Assembly: GCF_019458805.1 (NCBI RefSeq)
Contig: NZ_JAIBOA010000015.1
Coordinates: 1 to 64,000 of the forward strand
Length of the DNA: 64,000 nt
DNA from: Actinomadura parmotrematis
Lineage (GTDB): Bacteria > Actinomycetota > Actinomycetes > Streptosporangiales > Streptosporangiaceae
Direction of reading: 5' to 3'
Notes under the pieces: model-generated
Told to the model about the DNA's origin: nothing
Databases searched by the model: none
The model's input: the letters and a program-made list of their open reading frames with translations, nothing else
In this document: one piece after another, positions 33,826 through 42,296 of the stretch
Layout: every line of letters begins with the position of its first letter
Numbering within the stretch: the first letter of the stretch is position 1
Made by a program: the position numbers and the translations under genes

Positions 33826-34896
33826 TCACCGGTGGTCGCGGCCGTTCGGCTGGATCGGACCGGCGTGGTCGTCGTCGAGGTCGTCGAAGTGCAGGGGCTT
33901 GGCGGGCGCGGGGTTCGGGCGCTGCGCGGCGTCGGGGCCGGCGGCGGGCTCGGGCTTGGCCGCCGGGACCGGCGGGGCGGGCTGCGCGGGCTTGGCGGGC
34001 TGGACCGGCTGCACGACCTGCGCCGGCTTGGCCGCGACCGGGCCCGGCGCGTGCTGCGCCTGGACGGGCGCGGGCTGGTGGTGCTGGTTCTGCGGCGCCT
34101 GCTGGTGGTGGGCGGGCTGGTGCTGGCCCTGCTGGCCCTGCCCCTGCTGGTGCGGCGCCTGCGCCTGGGCCGGGACGGCGGGCTTGCGCGGCGCGGGCTG
34201 CTTGACCGCGTCGTCGACCATCTTCTCCAGCGGGCCGGCCTCGTTCTCGGCCGTCAGCAGCCGGTGCAGCGTCTCGCTGATCTCGGTGAGCCGCTGGAGC
34301 GCCTGGGTGTGGTTGCGGGTGAGCTGGTTCAGCCGCTGGGTGGCGCCCTCGTTGATCACTCCGGCGCGGCGCTCGGACGCCGTCAGCGTCCGCTCGGCCT
34401 CCAGGCGGGCGCCGGTGACGGTCTGGTCGGCCTCCTGCTTGGCGGCCGACAGCACGCTGTCGGACTCCTTCTTGGCCGACGCCAGGACCTGCTCGGCCTT
34501 CTCCTCGGCCTGCGCGAGGCTCTTCTCGGCGTGCGCGCGGGCGTCCTCGACGATGCGGCGGGACTCGTTCTCGGCGTCCTGGCGGATCTGGAGGCCGCGC
34601 TGCTCGGCGTCGGCGACCTTCTCCTTCGCCTCGTCCTCGGCGAGGTTGATGATCTGGCGGAGCCGGTCGCTCAGGTCGTCGCCGGTGGGCTTGCGCGCCT
34701 CGACGACCTCGGCCATCTCCCGGCGGATCCGCTCGGCATCGTCCTGGGCGCGCTGCAGCCGGGCCTCGAGCTCCCGGTTCTTCTGCTGCGCGCGGGCGAT
34801 GGCGTCGTCGACCTGGCGGCGGTTGTAGCCGCGCATGACGATCTCGAAGGACTCTTCTTGCATCAGGTTCGGCAGGATCTCAGCGTCGTTGCTCAT
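33826..34896 (-). CDS. DivIVA-domain coiled-coil protein
   Basis: The 356-residue protein starts with a DivIVA-like motif (FEIVMRGYNRRQVDDAI) and continues as a long coiled coil (residues ~35-225) rich in Glu, Ala and Arg. The C-terminal 125 residues are a Pro/Gln/His/Ala-rich disordered tail ending DDLDDDHAGP. Such proteins organise polar growth or cytoskeletal scaffolds in actinomycetes. ATG 34896 is the first start with family-like sequence. Confidence 0.85.
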   Translation of the reverse strand: MSNDAEILPNLMQEESFEIVMRGYNRRQVDDAIARAQQKNRELEARLQRAQDDAERIRREMAEVVEARKPTGDDLSDRLRQIINLAEDEAKEKVADAEQRGLQIRQDAENESRRIVEDARAHAEKSLAQAEEKAEQVLASAKKESDSVLSAAKQEADQTVTGARLEAERTLTASERRAGVINEGATQRLNQLTRNHTQALQRLTEISETLHRLLTAENEAGPLEKMVDDAVKQPAPRKPAVPAQAQAPHQQGQGQQGQHQPAHHQQAPQNQHHQPAPVQAQHAPGPVAAKPAQVVQPVQPAKPAQPAPPVPAAKPEPAAGPDAAQRPNPAPAKPLHFDDLDDDHAGPIQPNGRDHR

Positions 34897-35170
34897 GGTG
34901 CCTTGAGGGGTCTCGTTGGCGGGGGGATCACCCCGTCAGGGTCGGTTGCGATCCGCCCACCCGGCGGGCGGGCGCCACAGAGAAAGCGTCAGCTTCGACC
35001 TTGTCCGGTCGGTCCCATTCGCGCAACCGGAACGCCGTTCTCGCTGCCGTTTCTTCATCATCGCCGGGTGGACAAAGTATCCAATGGCAGGAATGGGCCG
35101 GTGACCGCGTCCACCTGCCGAGACGCCCTCGCGCCGCCTGCGGGGCGGCGCGGGTCCTACCATCGGCGGC

Positions 35171-35692
35171 ATGAGCTATGTGGGGTCTTTGGGCGATGAC
35201 GGACCGGCGATCCACCCGGAGGCGTGGGTGGCGCCCGGCGCCGTCGTCGTCGGCCGGGTGACGCTCGGCCGGCTGGCGAACGTCTGGTACGGCACGGTGC
35301 TGCGCGCCGACGACGAGGAGGTGGTGGTCGGCGCGGAGGTCAACATCCAGGACCTGTGCTGCCTGCACTCCGACCCGGGCATGCCCGCGGTCCTGGAGGA
35401 CCGGGTCAGCCTCGGGCACAAGGCGATGGTGCACGGCGCGCACATCGAGCGGGGCTCGCTGATCGGCATCGGCGCGATCGTGCTGAACGGCGCCCGCGTC
35501 GGCGCCGGCTCGCTGATCGCGGCGGGCGCGCTGGTGCCGCCGGGCAAGACGATCCCGTCCGGCGTGCTGGTCGCGGGCACCCCCGGAAAGATCGTCCGGG
35601 AGCTCACCGACGACGACCGCGCGGTGCTGGAGTACACCCCCGACGTCTACGTCAAGAAGGCCGAACGCCACGCCGCCGCCACCTGGCGGTGA
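35171..35692 (+). CDS. Gamma-carbonic anhydrase family protein
   Basis: The 173-residue left-handed beta-helix protein shows hexapeptide repeats (VAPGAVVVGRVTLGRLANVW, then GAIVLNGARVGAGSLIAAGA) and metal-site His residues (CCLHSD, LGHKAMVHGAHI) with Arg/Asp/Gln counterparts. YrdA/PaaY-type members may hydrate CO2 or be inactive. TACCAT ends 7 nt before ATG 35171 and there is no Shine-Dalgarno, so the mRNA is probably leaderless. Confidence 0.88.
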   Translation: MSYVGSLGDDGPAIHPEAWVAPGAVVVGRVTLGRLANVWYGTVLRADDEEVVVGAEVNIQDLCCLHSDPGMPAVLEDRVSLGHKAMVHGAHIERGSLIGIGAIVLNGARVGAGSLIAAGALVPPGKTIPSGVLVAGTPGKIVRELTDDDRAVLEYTPDVYVKKAERHAAATWR

Positions 35693-35787
35693 CCGGTACC
35701 TGCCGTCCCCGGCGGCCTGACCTGCGGAGATCGCATTCGTGCCGGTAGCGGGCACCTCGGCGGCCCCGGTCTGAATACGATGACCGC

Positions 35788-38700
35788 ATGGTGTGGGGAC
35801 CGGGCTACGGCAGCGTTCCGCCGCCCAGCCCCCAGGCTGGCGGCGATCCCTTCGACGCGGCCGAGCGCGACACCCGCGCGATGGTCGCCGCCGGATGGTG
35901 GTCGTCGGCGCCTCCGCAGCAGCGCCAGCACGCCATAGCCGGGCGCCTGCTGATGGTGCCCGACGGCACCTGGTGGGTGTTCGGCGCGTGGGCCCGCTGG
36001 TACCGGCTGCACCCCTCCGACGGCCAGTGGTACCTCTGCCCGCCGCCGCGCGCCGTCGCCGACCGCATGGCGGCGCGCCCCGGGCAGGCCGGCCAGGTGC
36101 CGGTGCTGCCGCCGCACGTGGTGCCGGCCGGCCCCGACTTCTCCTACGACCCGCCCGAGCCGCTGCCGTTCGTCCGCTACGGGTTCGCGCCCGACGTGAC
36201 GACGCGGGTCCGCTCGACGGTCGAGTCCGCCGCCGCGCTGCCCGCCGCCGACTACCCGCACACCTGGAAGGAGTTCCGCCCCGAGACGCCGGCGACCGTC
36301 GTCGCCTGCTGGGGCGTGATGCTGTGGAGCGCGGGCGCCCCGGTGTTCGACTCCCGGATGGACGGCCAGCTCCTCGACCTCTGGCAGCCCTACCGCGCCG
36401 TGCCGCTGCCGCAGGTGGACGGGCCGCGCTGGCTGACGCCGCCGACGCTGGAGGCGCTGGTCGGGCTGTACGCCGAGCGGCTGCGCGCGGGCCGCGTGGA
36501 CGCCGCCGTCGTGGTGCTGCGGACGATGTGGGCGGTGGCGAGCGCGCTGCGCGAGGACGTCCGGTTCCAGATGCGCGCCGACGCGCTGCTGGCGATCCTC
36601 GGCACCACCCTCGGCAACCCCACCGCCGACTACGCGGCGCTGCCCTACGGCGACCAGGCCATCGCCCAGCAGTGGCTGCCGCGCTGCCCGCCGCACCTGG
36701 TGCCGTCGCTGCGCAACGAGAGCTCGCCGGGCGACGCGTTCCGGCACGCCTTCTACACGCTGGCCGAGGTGCTGGCGGGGTTCGACGAGCAGGGCTACAT
36801 CGAGCCGCGGCTCCAGGCGGCGGCGCTGCTCGCCGCCGACCTCGCGGTGCTGCGCGGCGACATGGCCGCCGGGATCGTCCCCTGGCTCGACCCCGAGGTC
36901 CGCTACACGGTGCAGGCGGTGCTGGCGCAGAGCGGGCACCCGCTGCGCCGGATGTGGCCGGCCGACATGCGGCTGCCGGAGCCGCTCGGGTCGCTGCCCG
37001 CCGAGTCCGCCGAGACGCTCCTCGCGACCGCCTTCGAGCTGGACCTGGCCTGGTGCCGCCTCGCCGGGATGCCGGCGCGGCCGCGCGGCTTCCCGGTGCC
37101 GACGGCCGTCATCGCCCAGCTCGTCGGGCGGGCGCGGGCGTCGAACGTCGCGAGGGCCGCGACCGTCACCGGGATGCCGACGCCGGTGCCGCAGCCCGAG
37201 CGGCGCCCGCCCGCGCACGGCCTGCACCAGCCGGGCGTCGCGCCGAACGCGCCCGCCCGGCCCGCCCCGGCGCCCGCGCAGCCGGACCGGCCGTACGTGC
37301 AGGCGCCCGCGCAGGAGGAGAACGCCGCCGCGTCCGGGACGCCGCCGCAGGGCTTCCCGCCGCCGGCCGCGCCGGACGCCGACCGGGCGGGCGTCTACTC
37401 GCTGCCCGAGGACGCCGCGGACGACGCGCCGTTCTCGCCGCCCTACACCGCGCTCGGCTTCCAGCCCGCCGACCGCCGGCCGCCCGAGCAGCAGCCCGCC
37501 TACGAGCAGCCGGCGGCGCAGGAGCGGCCCGAGCGGCCCGCGCCCGGGACGCGCTTCGACCCGCGTCCCGACCTGGAGGGCACGCGCTTCGACGAGCGCC
37601 CGCTCGCCCCGCAGCCCAGGCAGGCGCCGCCGTCCCCGCCCGGGACGGTGTTCGACGCCCAGCCCGCACGGCAGGATCCGCCGGTCCCGCCCGAGACCCG
37701 CGACATGCCCGCGCAGCCCGCGCCCGCGCCCCCCGGCAGGCCCGCGCCGCCGCCCCCGCCGGGCACCCGCATCATGTCCGAGACCATGATCGGGAACTTC
37801 GACTTCCTGGACGACGCCCCCGCCCCCGAGCGGCCCGTCCACGAGATCCCGCCGCCCGCCGACCGCCGCGAGCGCGAGGTGCTGGAGCGCTTCGGCGTCG
37901 GGTTCGTGTCCGGGCCGCTGAGCGCGGGCGAGCTGCTCGACGAGGTCCGCGCGCAGGTCGAGGCGTGGAACGCGGTCGGCGGCGACGGCGTCGAGGAGAC
38001 CCGCATGGACGGCGCGCCGGGCGTGCGGAGCGGCGTCCCGTCGCTGCTGCTCGTCGGCGCCCCGCACACCGGCCAGCGCCGCCTCGCCCGGCTCATCGCC
38101 CTCACCCTCGCCGACGCGGGCCTCGGCGACGGCGCGATCCGCCTGCACGACGCCGAGGACGTCCGCGAGCGGCCCGCCGAGCTGCTGCCCGCGCTGCTCG
38201 CCCGGCCCGGCCCCGCGCTGCTGTTCGAGCGCCTCGACGTCGCGATCATCGGCGCGCCCGACCCGGCCGAGGCGGCCGCCGCCGTCCGCCGGGCCCGCAA
38301 GGACCCGACCGCGACGACGCCGCTCATCGCCACCTGCGACCCGGGCACCTACCGGCGGCTCCTCCGCGAGCACCCGCGCCTGGTGGAGGCGTTCCGCGTC
38401 TACCGGCTGCCCGACCTCACCGGCGTCGACAACCGGCTCACCCTGCTGCACGTGCTGGCCGGGGAGCGGCGCGTCACCCTCGGCGGCGCCGTGCTGGAGG
38501 CGGCCCGCGCCGACCTGGAGCGGATGCGCGGGCCGGGCGACCAGGTCAACGCCCGCCTCGTCGAGACCTACCTCGACCAGGCGTGCCAGAAGCACCTGGA
38601 GCGCGCCGGGTCCGCGCACGACCGGCTCGTCCTCACCACCGCCGACCTGGAGGGCGTCGCCGAGGGCATCGAGCCCGCGCTCCGCCCGGCCGGCGACATC

Positions 38701-39510
38701 AGCGGCTACCTGGCCCGCCTGGACGCGCTGACCGGCCTGGAGGCCGTCAAGGACGCCGTCCACGAGCTCGCCGCCGAGGCCGGGGAGGCCGCCGAGCGGC
38801 GCCGCCACGGCGTCGCCGCCGGCGCGCCGCTGCACCTGGTGTTCACCGGCCCCGGCGGCACCGGCAAGACCACCGTCGCCGGGCTGCTCGGCGGCGTCTA
38901 CGCCGCGCTCGGGCTGCTCGCGTCCGGGCACGTCGTCGCCTGCCGCCCCGTCCACCTGGCCGGCCGCGACCGCGGCGACACCGCCGCGCGGGTGCGCGGA
39001 ATGGTCGACCAGGCGGTCGGCGGCGTGCTGCTCGTCCAGGAGTCCTACCTGCTGGACCGCACCCCCGCGGTGATCGAGGAGCTGGTGCGCGCCCTCGACG
39101 AGCGCGGCGAGCGGTTCATGGCGGTGTTCTCCGGCCCCGGCCCGGAGATGGACGCCTTCCTCGCCAACCGCCCGGAGGTGCGCGACCGCACCGGCCGGGC
39201 GCTGGAGTTCACCGGCATGAGCGACCGCGACCTCGTCCGCCTCTTCCAGCGCCACGCCGAGCGCGACCTGTACATGCTGGACGAGGAGCTGCGCGTCGAG
39301 CTGCTCGCCCGCTTCGAGCAGCTGCGCGGCGACCCCTCGTTCGCCTACGCCCGCACGGCGCGGATGCTGTTCGAGCAGACCGTCGCCCGGCAGGCCGCGC
39401 GCCTCGCGGGCGCCGACGTGGACGCCGCGGCCGTCGCCCGCCTGTCGGTGCGGGACCTGCCCGAGACGGGCCTGGAGCGCATGCTCGGCGAGTTCCACCA
39501 GAGCGGGTGA
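35788..39510 (+). CDS. Large EccA/CbxX-like AAA+ ATPase with degenerate first module
   Basis: This 1240-residue protein has four regions: residues 1-460, alpha-helical with an aromatic-rich start (GTWWVFGAWARWYRLHP); residues ~467-690, a Pro/Ala/Gln-rich disordered linker with repeated GTRFD/GTVFD-like Thr motifs; residues ~690-960, an AAA-like module whose Walker A is degenerate (GAPHTGQRR, no Lys); and residues ~975-1240, a CbxX/EccA-like AAA+ module with intact Walker A GPGGTGKTT (~1021-1030). In the second module the Walker B Asp is replaced by Gln (VLLVQES) while the catalytic Glu is kept. EccA proteins assist type VII secretion; T7SS genes lie 21 kb away. The start ATG 35788 has TACGAT ending 6 nt upstream. 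Confidence 0.8.
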   Translation: MVWGPGYGSVPPPSPQAGGDPFDAAERDTRAMVAAGWWSSAPPQQRQHAIAGRLLMVPDGTWWVFGAWARWYRLHPSDGQWYLCPPPRAVADRMAARPGQAGQVPVLPPHVVPAGPDFSYDPPEPLPFVRYGFAPDVTTRVRSTVESAAALPAADYPHTWKEFRPETPATVVACWGVMLWSAGAPVFDSRMDGQLLDLWQPYRAVPLPQVDGPRWLTPPTLEALVGLYAERLRAGRVDAAVVVLRTMWAVASALREDVRFQMRADALLAILGTTLGNPTADYAALPYGDQAIAQQWLPRCPPHLVPSLRNESSPGDAFRHAFYTLAEVLAGFDEQGYIEPRLQAAALLAADLAVLRGDMAAGIVPWLDPEVRYTVQAVLAQSGHPLRRMWPADMRLPEPLGSLPAESAETLLATAFELDLAWCRLAGMPARPRGFPVPTAVIAQLVGRARASNVARAATVTGMPTPVPQPERRPPAHGLHQPGVAPNAPARPAPAPAQPDRPYVQAPAQEENAAASGTPPQGFPPPAAPDADRAGVYSLPEDAADDAPFSPPYTALGFQPADRRPPEQQPAYEQPAAQERPERPAPGTRFDPRPDLEGTRFDERPLAPQPRQAPPSPPGTVFDAQPARQDPPVPPETRDMPAQPAPAPPGRPAPPPPPGTRIMSETMIGNFDFLDDAPAPERPVHEIPPPADRREREVLERFGVGFVSGPLSAGELLDEVRAQVEAWNAVGGDGVEETRMDGAPGVRSGVPSLLLVGAPHTGQRRLARLIALTLADAGLGDGAIRLHDAEDVRERPAELLPALLARPGPALLFERLDVAIIGAPDPAEAAAAVRRARKDPTATTPLIATCDPGTYRRLLREHPRLVEAFRVYRLPDLTGVDNRLTLLHVLAGERRVTLGGAVLEAARADLERMRGPGDQVNARLVETYLDQACQKHLERAGSAHDRLVLTTADLEGVAEGIEPALRPAGDISGYLARLDALTGLEAVKDAVHELAAEAGEAAERRRHGVAAGAPLHLVFTGPGGTGKTTVAGLLGGVYAALGLLASGHVVACRPVHLAGRDRGDTAARVRGMVDQAVGGVLLVQESYLLDRTPAVIEELVRALDERGERFMAVFSGPGPEMDAFLANRPEVRDRTGRALEFTGMSDRDLVRLFQRHAERDLYMLDEELRVELLARFEQLRGDPSFAYARTARMLFEQTVARQAARLAGADVDAAAVARLSVRDLPETGLERMLGEFHQSG

Positions 39511-39682
39511 TCACCCGAACGGGCCACCGGGCGGCCCGTCCCGGGGTGGCCCGCGAATGGCCCTGTTGGGTCATGTCCCGCCGCGGGCCTGCGGCGTAAC
39601 CTGGACGGCAGGGTGTGGGGCCCGGCCCCGGGCGCGCCCCGCGCGGGCGGGGGACCGGTCCCGCTGAGTGGAGGTGGACGCG

Positions 39683-39877
39683 ATGCGCCGGCAGAACCTC
39701 GATCTGCGCGTCCAGGACCTGGTCGCGCTGGACGAGATCGAACTCTACGCCGAGATGCTCGGCGCGGTGGCGACGGCCGAGGAGCCGCTGACCACCGCGG
39801 AGATCGACTCCGTCCTCGGAGTGCGCTCCGCGACCGGAGCCGAGGGCCGCCGCGACATCGACCCCCACGGCTCCTAG
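39683..39877 (+). CDS. Small acidic hypothetical protein
   Basis: The 64-residue protein begins MRRQNLDLRVQDLVALDEIE and is largely helical and acidic, ending in a Gly/Arg-rich tail. GGAGGTGG lies 6 nt before ATG 39683, a strong ribosome site that supports translation; GTG 39668 is an alternative. Small proteins of this type occur in actinomycetes as possible regulators or peptide precursors, but I see no maturation genes and give no function. Confidence 0.6.
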   Translation: MRRQNLDLRVQDLVALDEIELYAEMLGAVATAEEPLTTAEIDSVLGVRSATGAEGRRDIDPHGS

Positions 39878-40405
39878 CCCGCCACGGCCCGATCGTCCGG
39901 CGCCCTCGGGCGCGGCGTTCATTCCCTCTACGGTCCGGCCGGATCGCCTGCTTTTCGGGGGCCGGAATCCCTGTCCGGCCGCGATCCCGCAACCCGCGCG
40001 GCGTGCCCGTACGGCCCGCCGGGCGCCTCCGCCCCCTCCGTCGCGCACCGCGCCGGCGCCGTGATCGGGTCCGGTGCGAGGCGCCGCGAGGACGTCCCCG
40101 GTCCCGGACCTGCGGGAGCGCGCGGCGCCGTTCGCGCGGAGTGATCGCAGGTCAGCGGTGGAACGTTGTAATGAATCTCACCCGGGGAGTTTCCGCGCGG
40201 TCCGGATACGGGCCCGGATCGCCCCGCACTCCCGGCCATCCGCGCAGATGGGCACGTGTGTCGCGGGTGTGCGGCACGTGATCTAGGGCAGTCTTGTAGG
40301 TGAGAGGATGGGTGACACTGGTCGAAGCTGGGGCAAAGGTTCTTTTTACGGCCGGTAACGCCTACGATCCTCAGCGGACCGTTCCGGCACCTTCAGGAGA
40401 ACGAC
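39878..40405. other. Intergenic region upstream of phosphate uptake genes
   Basis: This 528-bp stretch has no ORF with coding character. It becomes AT-richer toward its end, and TTCTTT (40340-40345) with TACGAT (40363-40368) at 17-bp spacing could form a promoter for the DUF47-pit operon. No PHO-box-like repeat is evident here. Confidence 0.4.
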
Positions 40406-41023
40406 GTGCGTTTGCGTCTCACACCGCGTGAGGACAGCTTCTACGACATGTTCGCCGACTCGGCGAACAATCTGGTCACCGGCGCCAGGCTGCTCGTGGA
40501 GCTCATCAGCGACGGCGCCGACCGGGAGGCGATCGCCGAGAAGATGCGCGCCTGCGAGCACGCCGGCGACGAGGCGACCCACGCGATCATGCGGCGGCTG
40601 AACGAGACGTTCATCACGCCCTTCGACCGCGAGGACATCTACCGTCTCGCCTCCACCATCGACGACGTCATGGACGAGATGGAGGAGTTCGCCGACCTGG
40701 TCGTGCTCTACAAGATCGAGGAGTTCCCCAAGGGCGTCGTGCACATGGTGGAGGTGCTCGAGCGCGCCGCCGAGCTCACCGCCGAGGCGATGCCCAAGCT
40801 GCGCTCGATGAAGGAGCTCAACGAGTTCTGGATCGAGATCAACCGGCTGGAGAACCAGGGCGACCAGATCTACCGCAAGCTGCTCGCGCAGCTGTTCAGC
40901 GGCGAGTACGACACCCTCACGGTGCTCAAGCTCAAGCAGATCATCGACCGGCTGGAGGACGCGGCGGACGCCTTCGAGCACGTCGCGAACACGGTGGAGA
41001 CGATCGCGGTCAAGGAATCATGA
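40406..41023 (+). CDS. DUF47/PhoU-like Pit accessory protein
   Basis: The 205-residue helical protein matches the DUF47 family (FYDMFADSANNLVTGARLL, CEHAGDEATHAIMRRLNETF, REDIYRLASTIDDVMDE), in which acidic helices bind metal and resemble PhoU. It regulates or supports the Pit transporter encoded next, with which it overlaps by 4 bp (ATGA). GTG 40406 has AGGAGAA upstream. Confidence 0.92.
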   Translation: MRLRLTPREDSFYDMFADSANNLVTGARLLVELISDGADREAIAEKMRACEHAGDEATHAIMRRLNETFITPFDREDIYRLASTIDDVMDEMEEFADLVVLYKIEEFPKGVVHMVEVLERAAELTAEAMPKLRSMKELNEFWIEINRLENQGDQIYRKLLAQLFSGEYDTLTVLKLKQIIDRLEDAADAFEHVANTVETIAVKES

Positions 41024-42180
41024 GCGACTCCGGTCTCACCACCGTCCAGCCGCCCAGCCCGCCGCCGCAGCCCGGACCGCCGCCGCTGTCGGAGCAGGTG
41101 CGGCGCGGGCCGAACCGGTTCTGGCTGCTGCTGCCGCTCGGGCTGCTGGTCGTCATCGTGCTCGGCATCATCGGGATCCGCTCCGAGGCGCAGATCGCGG
41201 TGCTCGTCCTGGTCGTGCTCGTGTCGCTGGTGTTCGACTACACCAACGGCTTCCACGACGCGGCCAACGCCATCGCCACGTCCATCTCCACCCGGGCGCT
41301 GACGCCCCGGGTGGCGCTGCTGCTCGCCGCGGTGATGAACATGGTCGGCGCGCTGCTCGGCGTGCAGGTGGCCAAGACCATCAGCGAGGTGATCACGCCG
41401 CCGACCGGGCTGCACGGCCTGACGGTCGTCGCGGCGGGCGTCATCGGCGCGATCTCCTGGAACCTGATCACCTGGTACTTCGGGCTGCCGTCCTCGTCCT
41501 CGCACGCCCTCATCGGCGGCGTGGTCGGCGCGGGCCTCGCCTCGGCGTCCACGGTGAGCTGGGACAAGGTGGTCGACAAGGTCGCGGTGCCGATGGTGGT
41601 CTCACCGGTGATCGGCTTCTTCGCCGCCTACGCGGTGATGCTGGCCATCCTGTGGATCTTCCGGCGGGCCAACCCGTCCCGGGTGTCGCGCCGCTTCCGC
41701 ATCGCCCAGTCCCTGTCGGCGGCCTCGCTCGCCCTCGGCCACGGCCTGCAGGACGCGCAGAAGACGATGGGCATCATCGTGCTCGCGCTCGTCACCACCG
41801 GGCACTCCGACGGCGAGTCGGTGCCCACCTGGGTGATCATCTCGTGCGCGGGGGCGCTGTCGCTGGGCACCTACGCGGGCGGCTGGCGGATCATGCGGAC
41901 GCTCGGCCGCAAGGTGATCGAGCTGGACCCGCCGAAGGGCTTCGCGGCCGAGGCGACCGCGTCGGTCATCCTCTACCTGGCCGCCTACATCTGGCACGCG
42001 CCGATCTCCACCACGCACACCATGACCGCCTCGATCATGGGCGTCGGCGCCACCAAGCGGCTGTCGGCGGTGCGCTGGGGCGTGGCCGGCAACATCGTCG
42101 TCGCCTGGGTGCTGACGATGCCGGCGGCGGCGCTGGTCGCCGCGGTCGTCTACTACCTGGTGCACCTGTTCGGCGCCTGA
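41020..42180 (+). CDS. pit: PiT family inorganic phosphate transporter
   Basis: The 386-residue membrane protein has the two inverted PiT repeats: DYTNGFHDAANAIATSISTRAL near the N-terminus and the related GHGLQDAQKTMGIIV in the second half, plus IWHAPISTTHTMTASIMG. It imports metal-phosphate using proton symport. It is translationally coupled to the DUF47 gene and ends at a long hairpin. Together with pstSCAB 9 kb away the strain has both low- and high-affinity uptake. Confidence 0.93.
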   Translation: MSDSGLTTVQPPSPPPQPGPPPLSEQVRRGPNRFWLLLPLGLLVVIVLGIIGIRSEAQIAVLVLVVLVSLVFDYTNGFHDAANAIATSISTRALTPRVALLLAAVMNMVGALLGVQVAKTISEVITPPTGLHGLTVVAAGVIGAISWNLITWYFGLPSSSSHALIGGVVGAGLASASTVSWDKVVDKVAVPMVVSPVIGFFAAYAVMLAILWIFRRANPSRVSRRFRIAQSLSAASLALGHGLQDAQKTMGIIVLALVTTGHSDGESVPTWVIISCAGALSLGTYAGGWRIMRTLGRKVIELDPPKGFAAEATASVILYLAAYIWHAPISTTHTMTASIMGVGATKRLSAVRWGVAGNIVVAWVLTMPAAALVAAVVYYLVHLFGA

Positions 42181-42200
42181 CCACCCGGTCACCATCCGTT

Positions 42201-42256
42201 GAGATGCGGCGTGTTGCGCACTTTCGATCTTCGAAGTGCGCAACACGCCGCATCTC
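42201..42256. terminator. 23-bp perfect hairpin, bidirectional terminator
   Basis: Arms 42201-42223 (GAGATGCGGCGTGTTGCGCA...) and 42234-42256 are perfectly complementary with a 10-base loop that itself contains TCGA. It fills the gap between the convergent pit and 5'-nucleotidase genes. Confidence 0.8.
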
Positions 42257-42296
42257 GACTTTCGGTGACCGGGGGGTCAGCCGGTGCCCGTCATGA

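Noticed and set aside
35647..39498. A 1283-codon open frame on the minus strand opposite the EccA-like gene
   Set aside because: Its composition (repeated Gly/Arg/Ala/Val/Leu/Asp runs) is that of a complementary-strand shadow in GC-rich DNA. The plus strand has AAA+ motifs and normal codon bias.
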